Source: Natronospirillum sp965602035 (GTDB taxonomy: Bacteria; Pseudomonadota; Gammaproteobacteria; Pseudomonadales; Natronospirillaceae). From it: DNA of 64,000 nucleotides. Location of the stretch: assembly GCA_965602035.1 (NCBI GenBank), contig OZ271919.1, forward strand, positions 1,488,001-1,552,000. Direction: 5' to 3'. This document shows, piece after piece, positions 18,078 to 27,119 of this stretch. The translations under genes and the position numbers were made by a program. The notes under the pieces were generated by a model that saw nothing but the letters and a program-made list of their open reading frames with translations, was not told the DNA's origin and ran no database searches. Every line of letters starts with the position of its first letter. The stretch's first letter is position 1.

Positions 18078-18136
18078 CCGGGGCAAATCGACTGTGGTAA
18101 ACTGCGTGTAACACTCCGATACCACGAAAGGGCGAT

Positions 18137-19180
18137 ATGAGCAAAGTATCCAGTGGTCAGAAATTCCGCACCGAACAGGGGTTTTCCGCCATCAAGAATG
18201 GGCAGAAGCGCCGTTCCTCACCCGTCGAGGAAGGCGTTGCGCCGGGGCGGAAACCGGCCTGGCTACGGGCCCGGATTCCCGGTGGCGAGCGCTTTGAAGC
18301 TGTGCGCCGCAATGTGCACGAGCACCGTCTGAGCACCGTCTGTGAGGAATCGCATTGCCCCAATATGGGGGAGTGCTGGAACAACGGCACTGCCACGATC
18401 ATGGTGATGGGATCCGTCTGTACCCGGGCGTGCCGATTCTGTGCCGTGGATACGGGCAACCCGAATGGCTGGCTCGATGCCGAAGAACCCGCCAACACCG
18501 CTGAGTCCGTGGAGCTGATGGGGCTGCGCTACATCGTGCTGACCTCAGTGGACCGGGATGACCTGCCGGACGGCGGTGCCGCGCACTATGCCGCCTGTGT
18601 ACGGGCCATCAAAACACGTACGCCCGAGGTTGCCGTGGAAGCCCTGACGCCGGATTTTGACGGCCACGAAGAGCACGTGGCTACCGTTGTAAGCTCCGGG
18701 CTGGATGTGTTCGCCCAGAACGTTGAAACCGTTGAGCGCCTAACACGGCGCGTTCGGGATCCCAGAGCCGGTTACCGCAAGACACTCGACGTGTTGGCAA
18801 TGGCCAAAAAACTGCGCCCGGATGTTGTGACAAAAACCAGTCTGATGCTTGGCCTTGGTGAAACCGACGAGGAGATTTACCAGACCTTTGATGACCTGCG
18901 GGACATAGGTGTGGATATAGTCACGCTGGGGCAGTACCTGCGCCCGACCATGAACCACCTGCCGGTGGAGCGCTGGGTTACGCCCGAGGAGTTTGAACAT
19001 TATCGCCAGGTCGGCCTGGACAAGGGCTTTATGGAAGTACCGTCAGGTCCACTGGTTCGGTCGAGTTACCGGGCGGACCGAGTTTTCGAGAAAAACAACC
19101 TGGGCCTGGCGGCACCGGCCGCTGTTCCCGGACAGGCTGAGGACGACCCGAACCGGATCGCAGTGCGTATGGTAACCTGA
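18137..19180 (+). CDS. lipA: lipoyl synthase
   Basis: Radical-SAM enzyme that inserts two sulfurs into protein-bound octanoate to form the lipoyl cofactor. Both iron-sulfur cluster motifs are intact: the auxiliary cluster CEESHCPNMGEC and the radical-SAM CTRACRFC. Other family blocks are YIVLTSVDRDDLPDGGA and TKTSLMLGLGETDEEI. Length is 347 residues with the usual lysine/arginine-rich N-terminus. ATG 18137 is preceded by AAAGGGCG. The gene converges on lipB, which supplies the octanoyl group, with 7 bases between the two stops. Confidence 0.98.
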   Translation: MSKVSSGQKFRTEQGFSAIKNGQKRRSSPVEEGVAPGRKPAWLRARIPGGERFEAVRRNVHEHRLSTVCEESHCPNMGECWNNGTATIMVMGSVCTRACRFCAVDTGNPNGWLDAEEPANTAESVELMGLRYIVLTSVDRDDLPDGGAAHYAACVRAIKTRTPEVAVEALTPDFDGHEEHVATVVSSGLDVFAQNVETVERLTRRVRDPRAGYRKTLDVLAMAKKLRPDVVTKTSLMLGLGETDEEIYQTFDDLRDIGVDIVTLGQYLRPTMNHLPVERWVTPEEFEHYRQVGLDKGFMEVPSGPLVRSSYRADRVFEKNNLGLAAPAAVPGQAEDDPNRIAVRMVT

Positions 19181-19192
19181 TGGCCGATCAGG
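19176..19192. terminator. hairpin spanning both stops of lipA and lipB
   Basis: CCTGAT (19176-19181) and ATCAGG (19187-19192) pair perfectly around GGCCG. Each arm contains the stop codon of one gene. No T tract follows on either strand, so termination strength is uncertain. Confidence 0.4.
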
Positions 19193-19874
19193 CGCGGCGG
19201 ATGCGGACATATCCCAGGCGCCGCGCAAAACCGGCAAGCCACTGCTCACGAACGGTATCGATAGCCACGGTACCCGCTGATGCCTGATCTTTCATTTGCG
19301 TGACGGCCAGCCCCTGGTAACCACAGGGGTTGATGCGGCCGAACGGTTCCAGGTCCATAGCCACATTGAGCGCAAGACCGTGGTAGGCACAGCCGCGCTT
19401 GATACGCAGCCCCAGCGAGGCGATCTTGGCGTCTTCCACGTACACCCCAGGTGCATCGGGCTTCGGGTAACCATCGATGCCATACAGTGCCAGCAGGTCG
19501 ACGACCGAGTGTTCGAGGTGGCTGACCAGTTGCCGGACATTGATCCCCAGCCGCTTGATATCGATCAGGGTATAGACAACAAGCTGACCCGGCCCGTGGT
19601 AGGTCACCTGGCCACCCCGATCCACCTGGACCACAGGGATATCACCGGGCGCCAACAGATGTTCCGCCTTGCCCGCCTGGCCCTGAGTGAATACCGGTTC
19701 GTGTTCCAGGCACCAGAGCTCATCCAACGCATGTGCAGTTCGGGACAGCGTGAATTCCCGCATGGCCTCCAGTGTCGGCTCATAGGCAACCTGGCCCAGG
19801 TCCCGTATGACCAGATCCTGTGCTGATTCGCTGGCGAGCCCCGGCAGGGGGGTGCTGAGTTCGGACATGGTCAT
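19188..19874 (-). CDS. lipB: octanoyl-[ACP]:protein N-octanoyltransferase
   Basis: Transfers octanoate from acyl carrier protein to lipoyl domains, ahead of LipA. The 228-residue protein has RGGQVTYHGPGQLVVYTLID and the catalytic block KIASLGLRIKRGCAYHGLALNV, whose Lys and Cys form the active site. ATG 19874 overlaps the stop of the upstream DUF493 gene as ATGA, so translation is probably coupled. Last gene of the long minus-strand run that starts at proA. Confidence 0.97.
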   Translation of the reverse strand: MTMSELSTPLPGLASESAQDLVIRDLGQVAYEPTLEAMREFTLSRTAHALDELWCLEHEPVFTQGQAGKAEHLLAPGDIPVVQVDRGGQVTYHGPGQLVVYTLIDIKRLGINVRQLVSHLEHSVVDLLALYGIDGYPKPDAPGVYVEDAKIASLGLRIKRGCAYHGLALNVAMDLEPFGRINPCGYQGLAVTQMKDQASAGTVAIDTVREQWLAGFARRLGYVRIRRA

Positions 19875-20146
19875 AGTACCATCCGCACAAATTCCAGCTC
19901 GCGCAGGCTTGTATTGAGCGCACTGAGCTGGCCTTCGCCTTCAGCCGTGATATAAATCGTGACCGACAGGAAGCGCCCGGCACGGCTGTCTGCCTGGCGT
20001 ATGGCGCCTTCATTGTATTGGATACCCAACGCGTCAAGGCGCTCAAGAACCTGAGCCGTGAAATCCTCCGCGGCATCCCCGATGACCTTAATGGGGTAGT
20101 CTTCGCACGGAAACTCAATGTCTGTGGGTTTACTACCCTTACTCAT
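19871..20146 (-). CDS. ybeD: DUF493 family protein YbeD
   Basis: A 91-residue protein with an ACT-like alpha/beta fold: FPCEDYPIKVIGDAAEDFTA near the start and SVTIYITAEGEGQLSALNTS later. It belongs to the DUF493/YbeD family, conserved between dacA and lipB in Gammaproteobacteria; its role is unclear. ATG 20146 follows AGGGG by several bases and gives the family length (E. coli 87). An in-frame start at 20173 is less likely. Confidence 0.9.
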   Translation of the reverse strand: MSKGSKPTDIEFPCEDYPIKVIGDAAEDFTAQVLERLDALGIQYNEGAIRQADSRAGRFLSVTIYITAEGEGQLSALNTSLRELEFVRMVL

Positions 20147-20178
20147 TCGGCATCCCCTGGTGTGCTGTTTCACACTGG

Positions 20179-21327
20179 CTAACTGAACAGTCCGAGGAAG
20201 AACTGCTTGACCCAGTCTACCAGCCGTTTGATGAAACCACCCTGCTCCACCGTTTCGAGGGCGATAAGGTCGCGCTGCGCGAGCACTTCATCGCCCAGTT
20301 CCACACTGAGTTGACCCAGTACATCGCCACTCTGTACCGGTGCCTGAATATCGCCGTCGAGTTCGATGCGCGTGCGTACTTCTCCGGAATTCTTTGGGAC
20401 TGTGACATGCAGGTCCCGGGCAATACCGAGGTCGATCATGTCCTGCGCACCGGCCCAGATTCGCTCTTCGTGCAATGTGCTCTCACCGTCATGTAACTGC
20501 CTGCTTTCGTAGTACCGGAAGCCGTAGGTGAGCATTTTCTGGGTTTCCTGAATGCGTGCCGACTCGGTCGCAGCACCCATTACCACGGCGATCAGGCGCA
20601 TGCCACCTTCTACCGCGGATGCCACCAGATTGTAGCCGGCCTCTTCGGTGTATCCCGTCTTTAACCCGTCTACCGAGGGGTTCTGCCACAACAACCGGTT
20701 ACGGTTGGGCTGAGTAATATCGGAGAAGGTGAACTCGCGTTCGGCGTACCAGGGGTAATACTGCGGGTGGTCCAGTATCACGTGCCGGGCCAATGTCGCC
20801 ATATCCCGGGCTGAACTGTACAGATTCTCGCTTGGCAGCCCGGTGGCGTTGGTGAAATTGGTATTAGTCAAGCCCATGCGCTCAGCGTACTGATTCATAA
20901 TCGAGGCAAAATTCTCTTCTGTACCGGCCAGGTGTTCGGCCATGGCGATAGACGCATCATTGCCCGACTGGATCACGATGCCGCGCATCAGGTCTTCGAC
21001 CCGTACTTCTGTGTCTACCAGCACAAACGTTTTGGAGCCACCGGTGCGCCAGGCCTTTTCACTGATACGCACTTCGTCGTCAAGACTGAGCCGGCCGGCG
21101 GCGAGCTCGGATTCCACGACGTAGGCGGTCATCATCTTGGTCAGACTGGCGGGCGGCAGGCGCTGATCGGCATCGCCCTCTATCAGCACTTCACCGCTCA
21201 TGGCATCCATCAGCAGGTAAGCATCTGCGGCTACCATGGGAGGTGCCGGCACGATCGGCCCCTGGGCCAACGCGGCGGAACTGCCGAGCAAGAATAGCCA
21301 TGCAACCAGTGTTTGCCTGAATTTCAT
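20179..21327 (-). CDS. dacA: D-alanyl-D-alanine carboxypeptidase (PBP5/6 type)
   Basis: Periplasmic low-molecular-weight penicillin-binding protein that trims the terminal D-Ala of stem peptides. The three active-site motifs are present: SxxK in PASLTKMMTAYV, SGN in VIQSGNDASIAMAEHLAG and KTG in SVDGLKTGYTEEAGYN. A signal peptide covers about residues 1-21 (LVAWLFLLGSSAALAQG). The C-terminal beta domain ends in an amphipathic anchor (FIKRLVDWVKQFFLGLFS) that attaches it to the membrane. At 382 residues it fits the family. The 105-base gap upstream separates it from rlpA and may hold its own promoter. Confidence 0.95.
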   Translation of the reverse strand: MKFRQTLVAWLFLLGSSAALAQGPIVPAPPMVAADAYLLMDAMSGEVLIEGDADQRLPPASLTKMMTAYVVESELAAGRLSLDDEVRISEKAWRTGGSKTFVLVDTEVRVEDLMRGIVIQSGNDASIAMAEHLAGTEENFASIMNQYAERMGLTNTNFTNATGLPSENLYSSARDMATLARHVILDHPQYYPWYAEREFTFSDITQPNRNRLLWQNPSVDGLKTGYTEEAGYNLVASAVEGGMRLIAVVMGAATESARIQETQKMLTYGFRYYESRQLHDGESTLHEERIWAGAQDMIDLGIARDLHVTVPKNSGEVRTRIELDGDIQAPVQSGDVLGQLSVELGDEVLAQRDLIALETVEQGGFIKRLVDWVKQFFLGLFS

Positions 21328-21412
21328 ATTACCACCCTGTGGAGTTCCTGATACTCAACCGTGCTGCGGCCCCGGCGCATGTCCGGACCGCGCGCCATTC
21401 TATCTTATGTCG

Positions 21413-21435
21413 TGATCGACCAACAGCATCGATCA
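21413..21435. repeat. inverted repeat at the rlpA stop
   Basis: TGATCGA (21413-21419) and TCGATCA (21429-21435) pair perfectly across a 9-base loop. On the minus strand the repeat begins with the rlpA stop codon and lies in the rlpA-dacA gap. No T tract follows. Confidence 0.35.
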
Positions 21436-22239
21436 GGGCCGAAGTACGATCGGTTCGTCGTTGCCGCGACGTATCCAGTCATCGCGCAGTGCGCGCACGC
21501 GTTTTTCCGTGAGGGGACCGAGACGCACCCGATGCAGATCCGAACTCTGCACTTCCGCCCGTTCACCCAGCTGTGCCCGGACCTGTGCCTGCACCCGCTG
21601 TGCGGACTCGTGGTCACTGAAGGCACCGAACTGCAGCCAGTATACCGCCTGCTGCAGGTCGGACTCCGGCGTCAGTGCTTCAATGCGGACCCGTGCCACG
21701 CCCTGGGCCGCAAACCCCAACTTGACGGCTGCCGCATAGGACAGGTCGATAATACGCTCGTCATGGAACGGGCCGCGGTCATTGACTCGCACGATAGTGG
21801 ATCGTCTATTCTCCAGATTCGTCACACGCACGTAGGTCGGCAACGGCAACCGCGTATGCGCCGCCGATAACTGGTACATGTCGTAGGTTTCGCCGTTGGA
21901 TGTCGTGTGGCCATGAAACTTTTCACCGTACCAGGACGCCAGGCCGGTTTCCCGGTAACCGACTGCGCTATCCATAATCTCGTAACGTTTGCCGAAGAGC
22001 GTATAATCATTGTTACCACTGCGGCTCTGTGGTTCATGGACCACCTCGAGATCACCGATGTCACTTTCATCAAGCTGCCGACTCGGGCCCCGGTCGTTCT
22101 GCAATGAATAGCGGCCTTCATTCGGATTCTCGTAGCGACTGCCTCCTGGCTCTTCCAGCGCGGAGAAACCACTGCAGCCTGCCAGAACAACCGGCAGACA
22201 GAACACGAGTAACGGTCGGCATGATCCGCGGTGCAACAT
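21433..22239 (-). CDS. rlpA: RlpA, septal lytic transglycosylase-like lipoprotein
   Basis: Outer-membrane lipoprotein that cleaves denuded glycan strands at the septum in Pseudomonas. A signal peptide with lipobox (LPVVLAGC) occupies about residues 1-22. The double-psi beta-barrel domain is marked by GLASWYGEKFHGHTTSNGE, ending in IVRVNDRGPFHDERIIDLS with the catalytic-type Asp. A C-terminal SPOR domain (about 195-265, VYWLQFGAFSDHESAQRVQA) would target it to the septum. 268 residues. Sits between mltB (3 bases) and dacA, as in Pseudomonas. Confidence 0.95.
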   Translation of the reverse strand: MLHRGSCRPLLVFCLPVVLAGCSGFSALEEPGGSRYENPNEGRYSLQNDRGPSRQLDESDIGDLEVVHEPQSRSGNNDYTLFGKRYEIMDSAVGYRETGLASWYGEKFHGHTTSNGETYDMYQLSAAHTRLPLPTYVRVTNLENRRSTIVRVNDRGPFHDERIIDLSYAAAVKLGFAAQGVARVRIEALTPESDLQQAVYWLQFGAFSDHESAQRVQAQVRAQLGERAEVQSSDLHRVRLGPLTEKRVRALRDDWIRRGNDEPIVLRP

Positions 22240-22242
22240 GGA

Positions 22243-23229
22243 TCAGAGTTCTCTGCTCAATTGGTAGACCGCCATGGCATAGAGGATGCTGTGATTGTAG
22301 CGGGTGATCGCGTAGAAGTTGTGCAGGCCATACCAGTACTCCATGCCGTCCGGTCCTTCGAGCCGAAAGGTGCTGACCGGCTGATTCGCGTCCAGCTCAA
22401 CCATTGCCGGCTCCCAGCCTGCCTGACGGGTTTCGGCGACTGTCGTGTGCGGGCGGCGTTCGCGATTATCGACTACGCGGTCAAAGTCATTGCCGGTGAC
22501 CCGGGCGCGCACGGCAACGGGTGCTCCCGGCTCCCAGCGATGAGCGGCAAGGTAGTTGGCAACACTACCGATCGCATCGGGGGTCGAATTCCAGATATCC
22601 CGGCGGCCATCGTTATCATGGTCAACGGCGTAGGCCTGAAAGCTGGAGGGCATAAACTGCGGTACGCCCATGGCGCCGGCATAGGAACCGGTTAGCGTTG
22701 CCGGGTCGAACTGCTCCTCATGAGCAAGGCGAAGGAACGCCTTCATTTCTCTCAGGAAATAATCGCTGCGCGGGCTGTCACTGAAAGCCGTAGTACCGAT
22801 AGCGTCCAGTACCCGATGGCCCCCGGTGAGACGGCCATAGCGGGTTTCCACACCAATGATCGCCGCTATGACCCGCCGATCCACGCCGAATTCCTGCTCG
22901 GCCCGCGCCAGTGCCTCGGCGTTTTCGGCGACAAACGCCCTGCCCCGTTCAATGCTGAGGTCATTGACAAAGAGCTGTCGGTAGTCGGCCCAGGTGGTGC
23001 GTGATTCCGTGGGCGAAGCGATGTTGCTACGGGTAGATTCGAGGTACCGGCCTTCGGCCAGCCAGCTGCGCAGTTGCTCCCGATCAATCCCGTCCGCGGC
23101 GAGCTCATCAATTACGCCGGCCGCATCCGGGTGATCCAGGAAACTCGCCTGGGCTGACAGGCCGGCGAGTGCCAGTCCTGTGGCCAGAGCGCTGGAAACC
23201 ACGAATCGGGGGAACGTTTTAGTTGTCAT
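22243..23229 (-). CDS. mltB: membrane-bound lytic murein transglycosylase B
   Basis: Lytic transglycosylase that cuts peptidoglycan with formation of 1,6-anhydro ends. A signal peptide is visible (SALATGLALAGLSAQASF). The catalytic Glu is in AAIIGVETRYGRLTGGHRV, and family blocks include GSYAGAMGVPQFMPSSF and DGRRDIWNSTPDAIGSVANY. No lipobox Cys is seen, so it may be a soluble periplasmic SltB1-like form. 328 residues. Lies between rodA and rlpA. Confidence 0.93.
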   Translation of the reverse strand: MTTKTFPRFVVSSALATGLALAGLSAQASFLDHPDAAGVIDELAADGIDREQLRSWLAEGRYLESTRSNIASPTESRTTWADYRQLFVNDLSIERGRAFVAENAEALARAEQEFGVDRRVIAAIIGVETRYGRLTGGHRVLDAIGTTAFSDSPRSDYFLREMKAFLRLAHEEQFDPATLTGSYAGAMGVPQFMPSSFQAYAVDHDNDGRRDIWNSTPDAIGSVANYLAAHRWEPGAPVAVRARVTGNDFDRVVDNRERRPHTTVAETRQAGWEPAMVELDANQPVSTFRLEGPDGMEYWYGLHNFYAITRYNHSILYAMAVYQLSREL

Positions 23230-23233
23230 GAAA

Positions 23234-24382
23234 TCAGGATCCGCCCAGTTGTTTGTGTGTGCCCAGTGACATCAGCACGCCAAAACCAGCCAGCAGGCTT
23301 ACAATGGACGTACCGCCATAACTGACGAGCGGCAGCGGCACACCGACCACGGGCAGCACGCCGGAGACCATGCCGACGTTAACGATGACATAGACAAAGA
23401 ACGTCAGCACCAGCGCGCCCGCCAGCATTCGGCTGAAAGTATCTCGCCCCTGCATCGCCACAATCAAGCCGCGGATTGCGATAGCGAGGTAAAGGAACAG
23501 TAAGAGCACCATGCCCACAAACCCGAACTCTTCTGCGAGCACAGCGACGATAAAATCGGTGTGGCTCTCCGGCAGAAAATTCAACTGGGACTGGGTTCCA
23601 TTCAGAAACCCTTTCCCGGACCACCCGCCTGAGCCGATGGCGGTCTGGGATTGAATGATATTCCAGCCGGCACCCAGCGGATCGCTGCTCGGATCAAACA
23701 ACGTCAGTATCCGCTGCTTCTGATAATCGCGCAGCAACACCACCCAGGCTACCGGGAAGAGAGCGACCAGCAGCGAGGCACCGGCCAGGAGGTACCACCA
23801 GCTGAGACCGGCAAGAAACAACACAAACAGACCGCTGGCCGTGATAAGCAGAGCGGTACCGAGGTCCGGCTGCTGTACCACGAGAGCGGCCGGTACCACA
23901 CAGATGGTGATGCCTATGGCCAGTTGCCACCAGCGTGGCGGGAGCTCGTATCGGGACAGGAACCAGGCAACCATCGCTGGCGTCGCCAGCTTCATGATTT
24001 CCGCCGGCTGAAAGCTGAACACACCAAATACTGACAGCCAGCGGGTTGCCCCCATCGCGCCGGTACCGAACAGTATGACCAGCACCAGAAGAAACACGCC
24101 GCCGAGATACGCAGGCAAGGCACCGATACGCACCCAGCGCGGGTCAATCTGCGCCATTACCACGAGCGCCACGATACCAATGACCATGCGAATGGCCTGG
24201 CGTTGCACATAATCGACGGAACCGGTTGCACTGTAGAGCACAATCAGCCCGCTTCCCATGAGCAGGGTCAGCAGAACCAGCAGCAACGGGTCGAGGTGCA
24301 ACCAGGCCCAGATCGTCTGGTCTCCCGTTCGCACCCGGGCGGGCCGCACCCGATTGCTGTAACGGTTGATCAGACCGGTCAT
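23234..24382 (-). CDS. rodA: rod-shape SEDS glycosyltransferase RodA
   Basis: SEDS-family peptidoglycan polymerase of the elongasome, partner of PBP2. The 382-residue polytopic protein shows GSGLIVLYSATGSVDYVQRQ at the start, the conserved periplasmic loop GWNIIQSQTAIGSGGWSGKG, FLPESHTDFIVAVLAEEFGF and the C-terminal GVPLPLVSYGGTSIVSLLAG. Its ATG overlaps the mrdA stop by ATGA, coupling it to its partner transpeptidase. Confidence 0.97.
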   Translation of the reverse strand: MTGLINRYSNRVRPARVRTGDQTIWAWLHLDPLLLVLLTLLMGSGLIVLYSATGSVDYVQRQAIRMVIGIVALVVMAQIDPRWVRIGALPAYLGGVFLLVLVILFGTGAMGATRWLSVFGVFSFQPAEIMKLATPAMVAWFLSRYELPPRWWQLAIGITICVVPAALVVQQPDLGTALLITASGLFVLFLAGLSWWYLLAGASLLVALFPVAWVVLLRDYQKQRILTLFDPSSDPLGAGWNIIQSQTAIGSGGWSGKGFLNGTQSQLNFLPESHTDFIVAVLAEEFGFVGMVLLLFLYLAIAIRGLIVAMQGRDTFSRMLAGALVLTFFVYVIVNVGMVSGVLPVVGVPLPLVSYGGTSIVSLLAGFGVLMSLGTHKQLGGS

Positions 24383-26265
24383 GGCCAGGGATCCGCACCG
24401 CTCTGGGCCAGTGCCGGTTCACGCAGATACACATCAAACAGCCGGCGGGCGATGGGGCCTGCGGCACGGCCTCCGCTCTCGCCGTTTTCCACCAGCACCG
24501 CCACGGCTATCTGCGGGTCGTCCTGTGGCGCATAGCCCATGAACCAGGCGTGATCGCGCAGCCGCTCGGCGACTTCATCCGAGTCGTGCTCTTCAAAATT
24601 CTCGATGGAAAATACCTGTGCTGTACCGGTTTTACCGGCAATCTTGTAATCAATGCCGACAGAGAGACTGCGTGCCGTGCCCCGGTCTCCATGAACCACA
24701 CCCAGCATGGCCTCTGACAGTCGGTCCCAGTCCGACGCGCCGGGGCGCTCGATATCAGCCGGGTCGTCGGCCAGTGTTTCAACCAGATTGGCCGGCGTGC
24801 TGTCCTTCAGAAAACGCGGTCTTATCCAGTCACCATCCCGCGCCAGCACGGAAGCAGCCACCGCTACCTGCATGGGGGTCACCAGCAGATAACCCTGCCC
24901 GACACCGAGATTCACCGTGTCGCCGGCATACCAGGATTGCCCGTGACGCTGGCGTTTCCAGTCACGGCTCGGGTTAATGCCCACCGCCGGATTGTGCAGG
25001 TCGGCAACCATATTCCGGCCAAAGCCAAACATAGCCAGCGTGTCGTGAATTGCTTCCAGGCGGGTTTCATAGGCCAGGTGATAGAAGTAGGTATTACTGC
25101 TTTCCTCAATCGCCTGTTTCATACCGATCCTGGCGCCCCTGCCTTCCGGCCGTATCCGCCAGGTCCAGTCGTAGTAACGCCGTTCGGAATCATTGGGCAG
25201 TTCAAAGTAACCCGGGTCCTCGACCCGATCATCCCAGTTCATGCTGCCGGCTCGAAGACCGGCGATGGCCAGGAAGGGCTTGATCGTTGATGCGGGCGCG
25301 TACTGGCCCCGGGCTGCCCGGTTCAGAAAGGGCAGGTCAATATCCGATGCGAGCGCGGCGTACTCGCCTGACGAGAACCCTTCAACGAAGAGGTTCGGGT
25401 CAAATGACGGGCGGCTGACCATAGCCAGGATACCGCCTGTTTTCACATCAATGGCTACCGCTGAGCCGCGCTTGCCTTCCAGCGCCTCGAAAGCGGCACG
25501 CTGCAGTTCCACATCGAGATGCAGCTGCAGGTCGGTGCCATGTTCCGGAGGATCACGGTCGAGTACCTGCAGAATCTGACCGCGCGCATTGATTTCGACC
25601 GTCTGCGACCCCGGGTTGCCGACCAGTTCGTTTTCGTAGAACCGCTCGATACCTGATTTGCCCACGTACTCGGTACCGACATACCGGCTTTCGTCCAGGC
25701 GCCGCCGCTCCTGCAGATTGATCCGCCCGACATAGCCCAGTGCGTGGGAAAAGAGGTCTTCATACGGGTAATGGCGCACCAGGTTGGCTTCTACCTCAAC
25801 GCCCTCGAGGTAGTAGCGATTGGCTGCCAACCGGGCAATCTCCTCTTCGCTGAGACCGTCTTTCAACGGCACGGGCGAAAACGGGCGCCGGGCACGCTGA
25901 CGCGTGCGATGAAACCGCTCCAGGTCCTCTTCAGTCAGGTCCACCAGAGACTGGAGCTCTTCAAGCGTCGCATCCAGATTGTCAACGCGCTCCAGCACCA
26001 GGCTCAGCCGATGATTGGGAAGGTTCTCGGCGAGCAGACGCCCTTCGCGATCGTAGATAAGGCCACGGTTGGGCGGTATGGGTTGCAGTGATATCCGGTT
26101 ACTGGCGGAGCGGGCCGCGTGTTCTTCATGCGTCATGATCTGCAGGTAATACATACGCGCACCCAGGCCACCGGTGAGCAGCGCCAGCACAACGCCCGTG
26201 ACGATGGCCCGGCGTGTCACCAGGCTCAGTTCGCGTGAGTAATCTTTGAACCGGTCAATCGACAT
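24379..26265 (-). CDS. mrdA: penicillin-binding protein 2 (elongasome transpeptidase)
   Basis: Class B PBP that cross-links peptidoglycan during elongation together with RodA. It has an N-terminal cytoplasmic tail and one membrane helix (about 20-42, AIVTGVVLALLTGGLGARMY), a pedestal domain, and a transpeptidase domain with SxxK (PASTIKPFLAIAG), SSN (EESSNTYFYHLAYE) and KTG (KIAGKTGTAQVFS). The length of 628 residues is typical. Preceded 15 bases earlier by rlmH. Confidence 0.97.
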   Translation of the reverse strand: MSIDRFKDYSRELSLVTRRAIVTGVVLALLTGGLGARMYYLQIMTHEEHAARSASNRISLQPIPPNRGLIYDREGRLLAENLPNHRLSLVLERVDNLDATLEELQSLVDLTEEDLERFHRTRQRARRPFSPVPLKDGLSEEEIARLAANRYYLEGVEVEANLVRHYPYEDLFSHALGYVGRINLQERRRLDESRYVGTEYVGKSGIERFYENELVGNPGSQTVEINARGQILQVLDRDPPEHGTDLQLHLDVELQRAAFEALEGKRGSAVAIDVKTGGILAMVSRPSFDPNLFVEGFSSGEYAALASDIDLPFLNRAARGQYAPASTIKPFLAIAGLRAGSMNWDDRVEDPGYFELPNDSERRYYDWTWRIRPEGRGARIGMKQAIEESSNTYFYHLAYETRLEAIHDTLAMFGFGRNMVADLHNPAVGINPSRDWKRQRHGQSWYAGDTVNLGVGQGYLLVTPMQVAVAASVLARDGDWIRPRFLKDSTPANLVETLADDPADIERPGASDWDRLSEAMLGVVHGDRGTARSLSVGIDYKIAGKTGTAQVFSIENFEEHDSDEVAERLRDHAWFMGYAPQDDPQIAVAVLVENGESGGRAAGPIARRLFDVYLREPALAQSGADPWP

Positions 26266-26280
26266 CTCGGTCTGCGCCCG

Positions 26281-26748
26281 TCACTTGTGGTAGGGGTGGC
26301 CCTGTAGAATGGACCATGCCCGGTAAATCTGTTCAATCAATAGCACACGTACAAGCGGGTGTGGCAGCGTCAGCGGCGACAGCGACCAGGCCTGGGATGC
26401 CGACGATACAAAGCCCCGGGTCAGGCCCTCAGGGCCGCCTATGATCACGCTGATATCCTTCCCGGAATGCTGCCACAGGCTTACCTGCTCCGCCAACTGA
26501 TCCGTACTCCATGACGCCCCGTTTACATCGAGCACCACGGTCAAGTCGCCATTCGGCACAGCGGCAGCCAGCCGATCCGTATCACGACGACGCAACTCGT
26601 CTTGCGTTGTGCTCTGAGGTCGCTTGCCCAGCACGAGGGTACGCCAGTCAGGCTTCAGCTCCCGTGGCAGGCGGCGCCCGTAATCGTCGCAGGCCTGCTC
26701 TACCCAGGCGGGCATGCGGCCGGCAATACTGTGAACACGAAGCTTCAT
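26281..26748 (-). CDS. rlmH: 23S rRNA (pseudouridine1915-N3)-methyltransferase
   Basis: SPOUT-fold methyltransferase acting on pseudouridine 1915 of helix 69 in 70S ribosomes. 155 residues, as in E. coli. Typical blocks are ISVIIGGPEGLTRG, SLSPLTLPHPLVRVLLIEQI and the C-terminal YRAWSILQGHPYHK. Placed between rsfS and mrdA in the conserved order. Confidence 0.97.
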   Translation of the reverse strand: MKLRVHSIAGRMPAWVEQACDDYGRRLPRELKPDWRTLVLGKRPQSTTQDELRRRDTDRLAAAVPNGDLTVVLDVNGASWSTDQLAEQVSLWQHSGKDISVIIGGPEGLTRGFVSSASQAWSLSPLTLPHPLVRVLLIEQIYRAWSILQGHPYHK

Positions 26749-26759
26749 TGGTAGTAGGG

Positions 26760-27119
26760 TCAGTGAGTGCGGGAACCGGCGGACGCCGTATCAGGTGAGG
26801 CGCCGGACCAGAGCTGCTCGAGATCATAGAACTGGCGGGTCTCCGGCAGCATCATGTGAACGATCACCACACCGTAGTCGAGCAACACCCAGTCGGCACC
26901 GGGGCCTCCCTCACGGCCGAGCGGCTCTACCCCCCCGGCTGACAGCGTCTCGTCAACGTGATCGACAAGTGCCTTCAGGTGCCGGTTCGAGGTTCCCGAA
27001 CCGACCAGCATATAGTCAGTGAAACTGCTTTTGTCGCGCACATCGAGCACGACCAGATCGCGTACTTTGAGCTCTTCGAGCGCTTCGGTAATGCGATCTT
27101 TCAACGATTCTGTATTCAT
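26760..27119 (-). CDS. rsfS: ribosomal silencing factor RsfS
   Basis: Binds uL14 on the large ribosomal subunit and blocks subunit joining in starvation. The 119-residue protein shows the family blocks VLDVRDKSSFTDYMLVGSGT and GADWVLLDYGVVIVHMM followed by YDLEQLWSGA. ATG 27119 overlaps the nadD stop as ATGA and fits the family length; a longer in-frame start at 27230 would lie inside nadD. Confidence 0.96.
   Translation of the reverse strand: MNTESLKDRITEALEELKVRDLVVLDVRDKSSFTDYMLVGSGTSNRHLKALVDHVDETLSAGGVEPLGREGGPGADWVLLDYGVVIVHMMLPETRQFYDLEQLWSGASPDTASAGSRTH

Noticed and set aside
17106..18125. 339-codon minus-strand frame
   Set aside because: Antisense to plsB, which is intact and full length.
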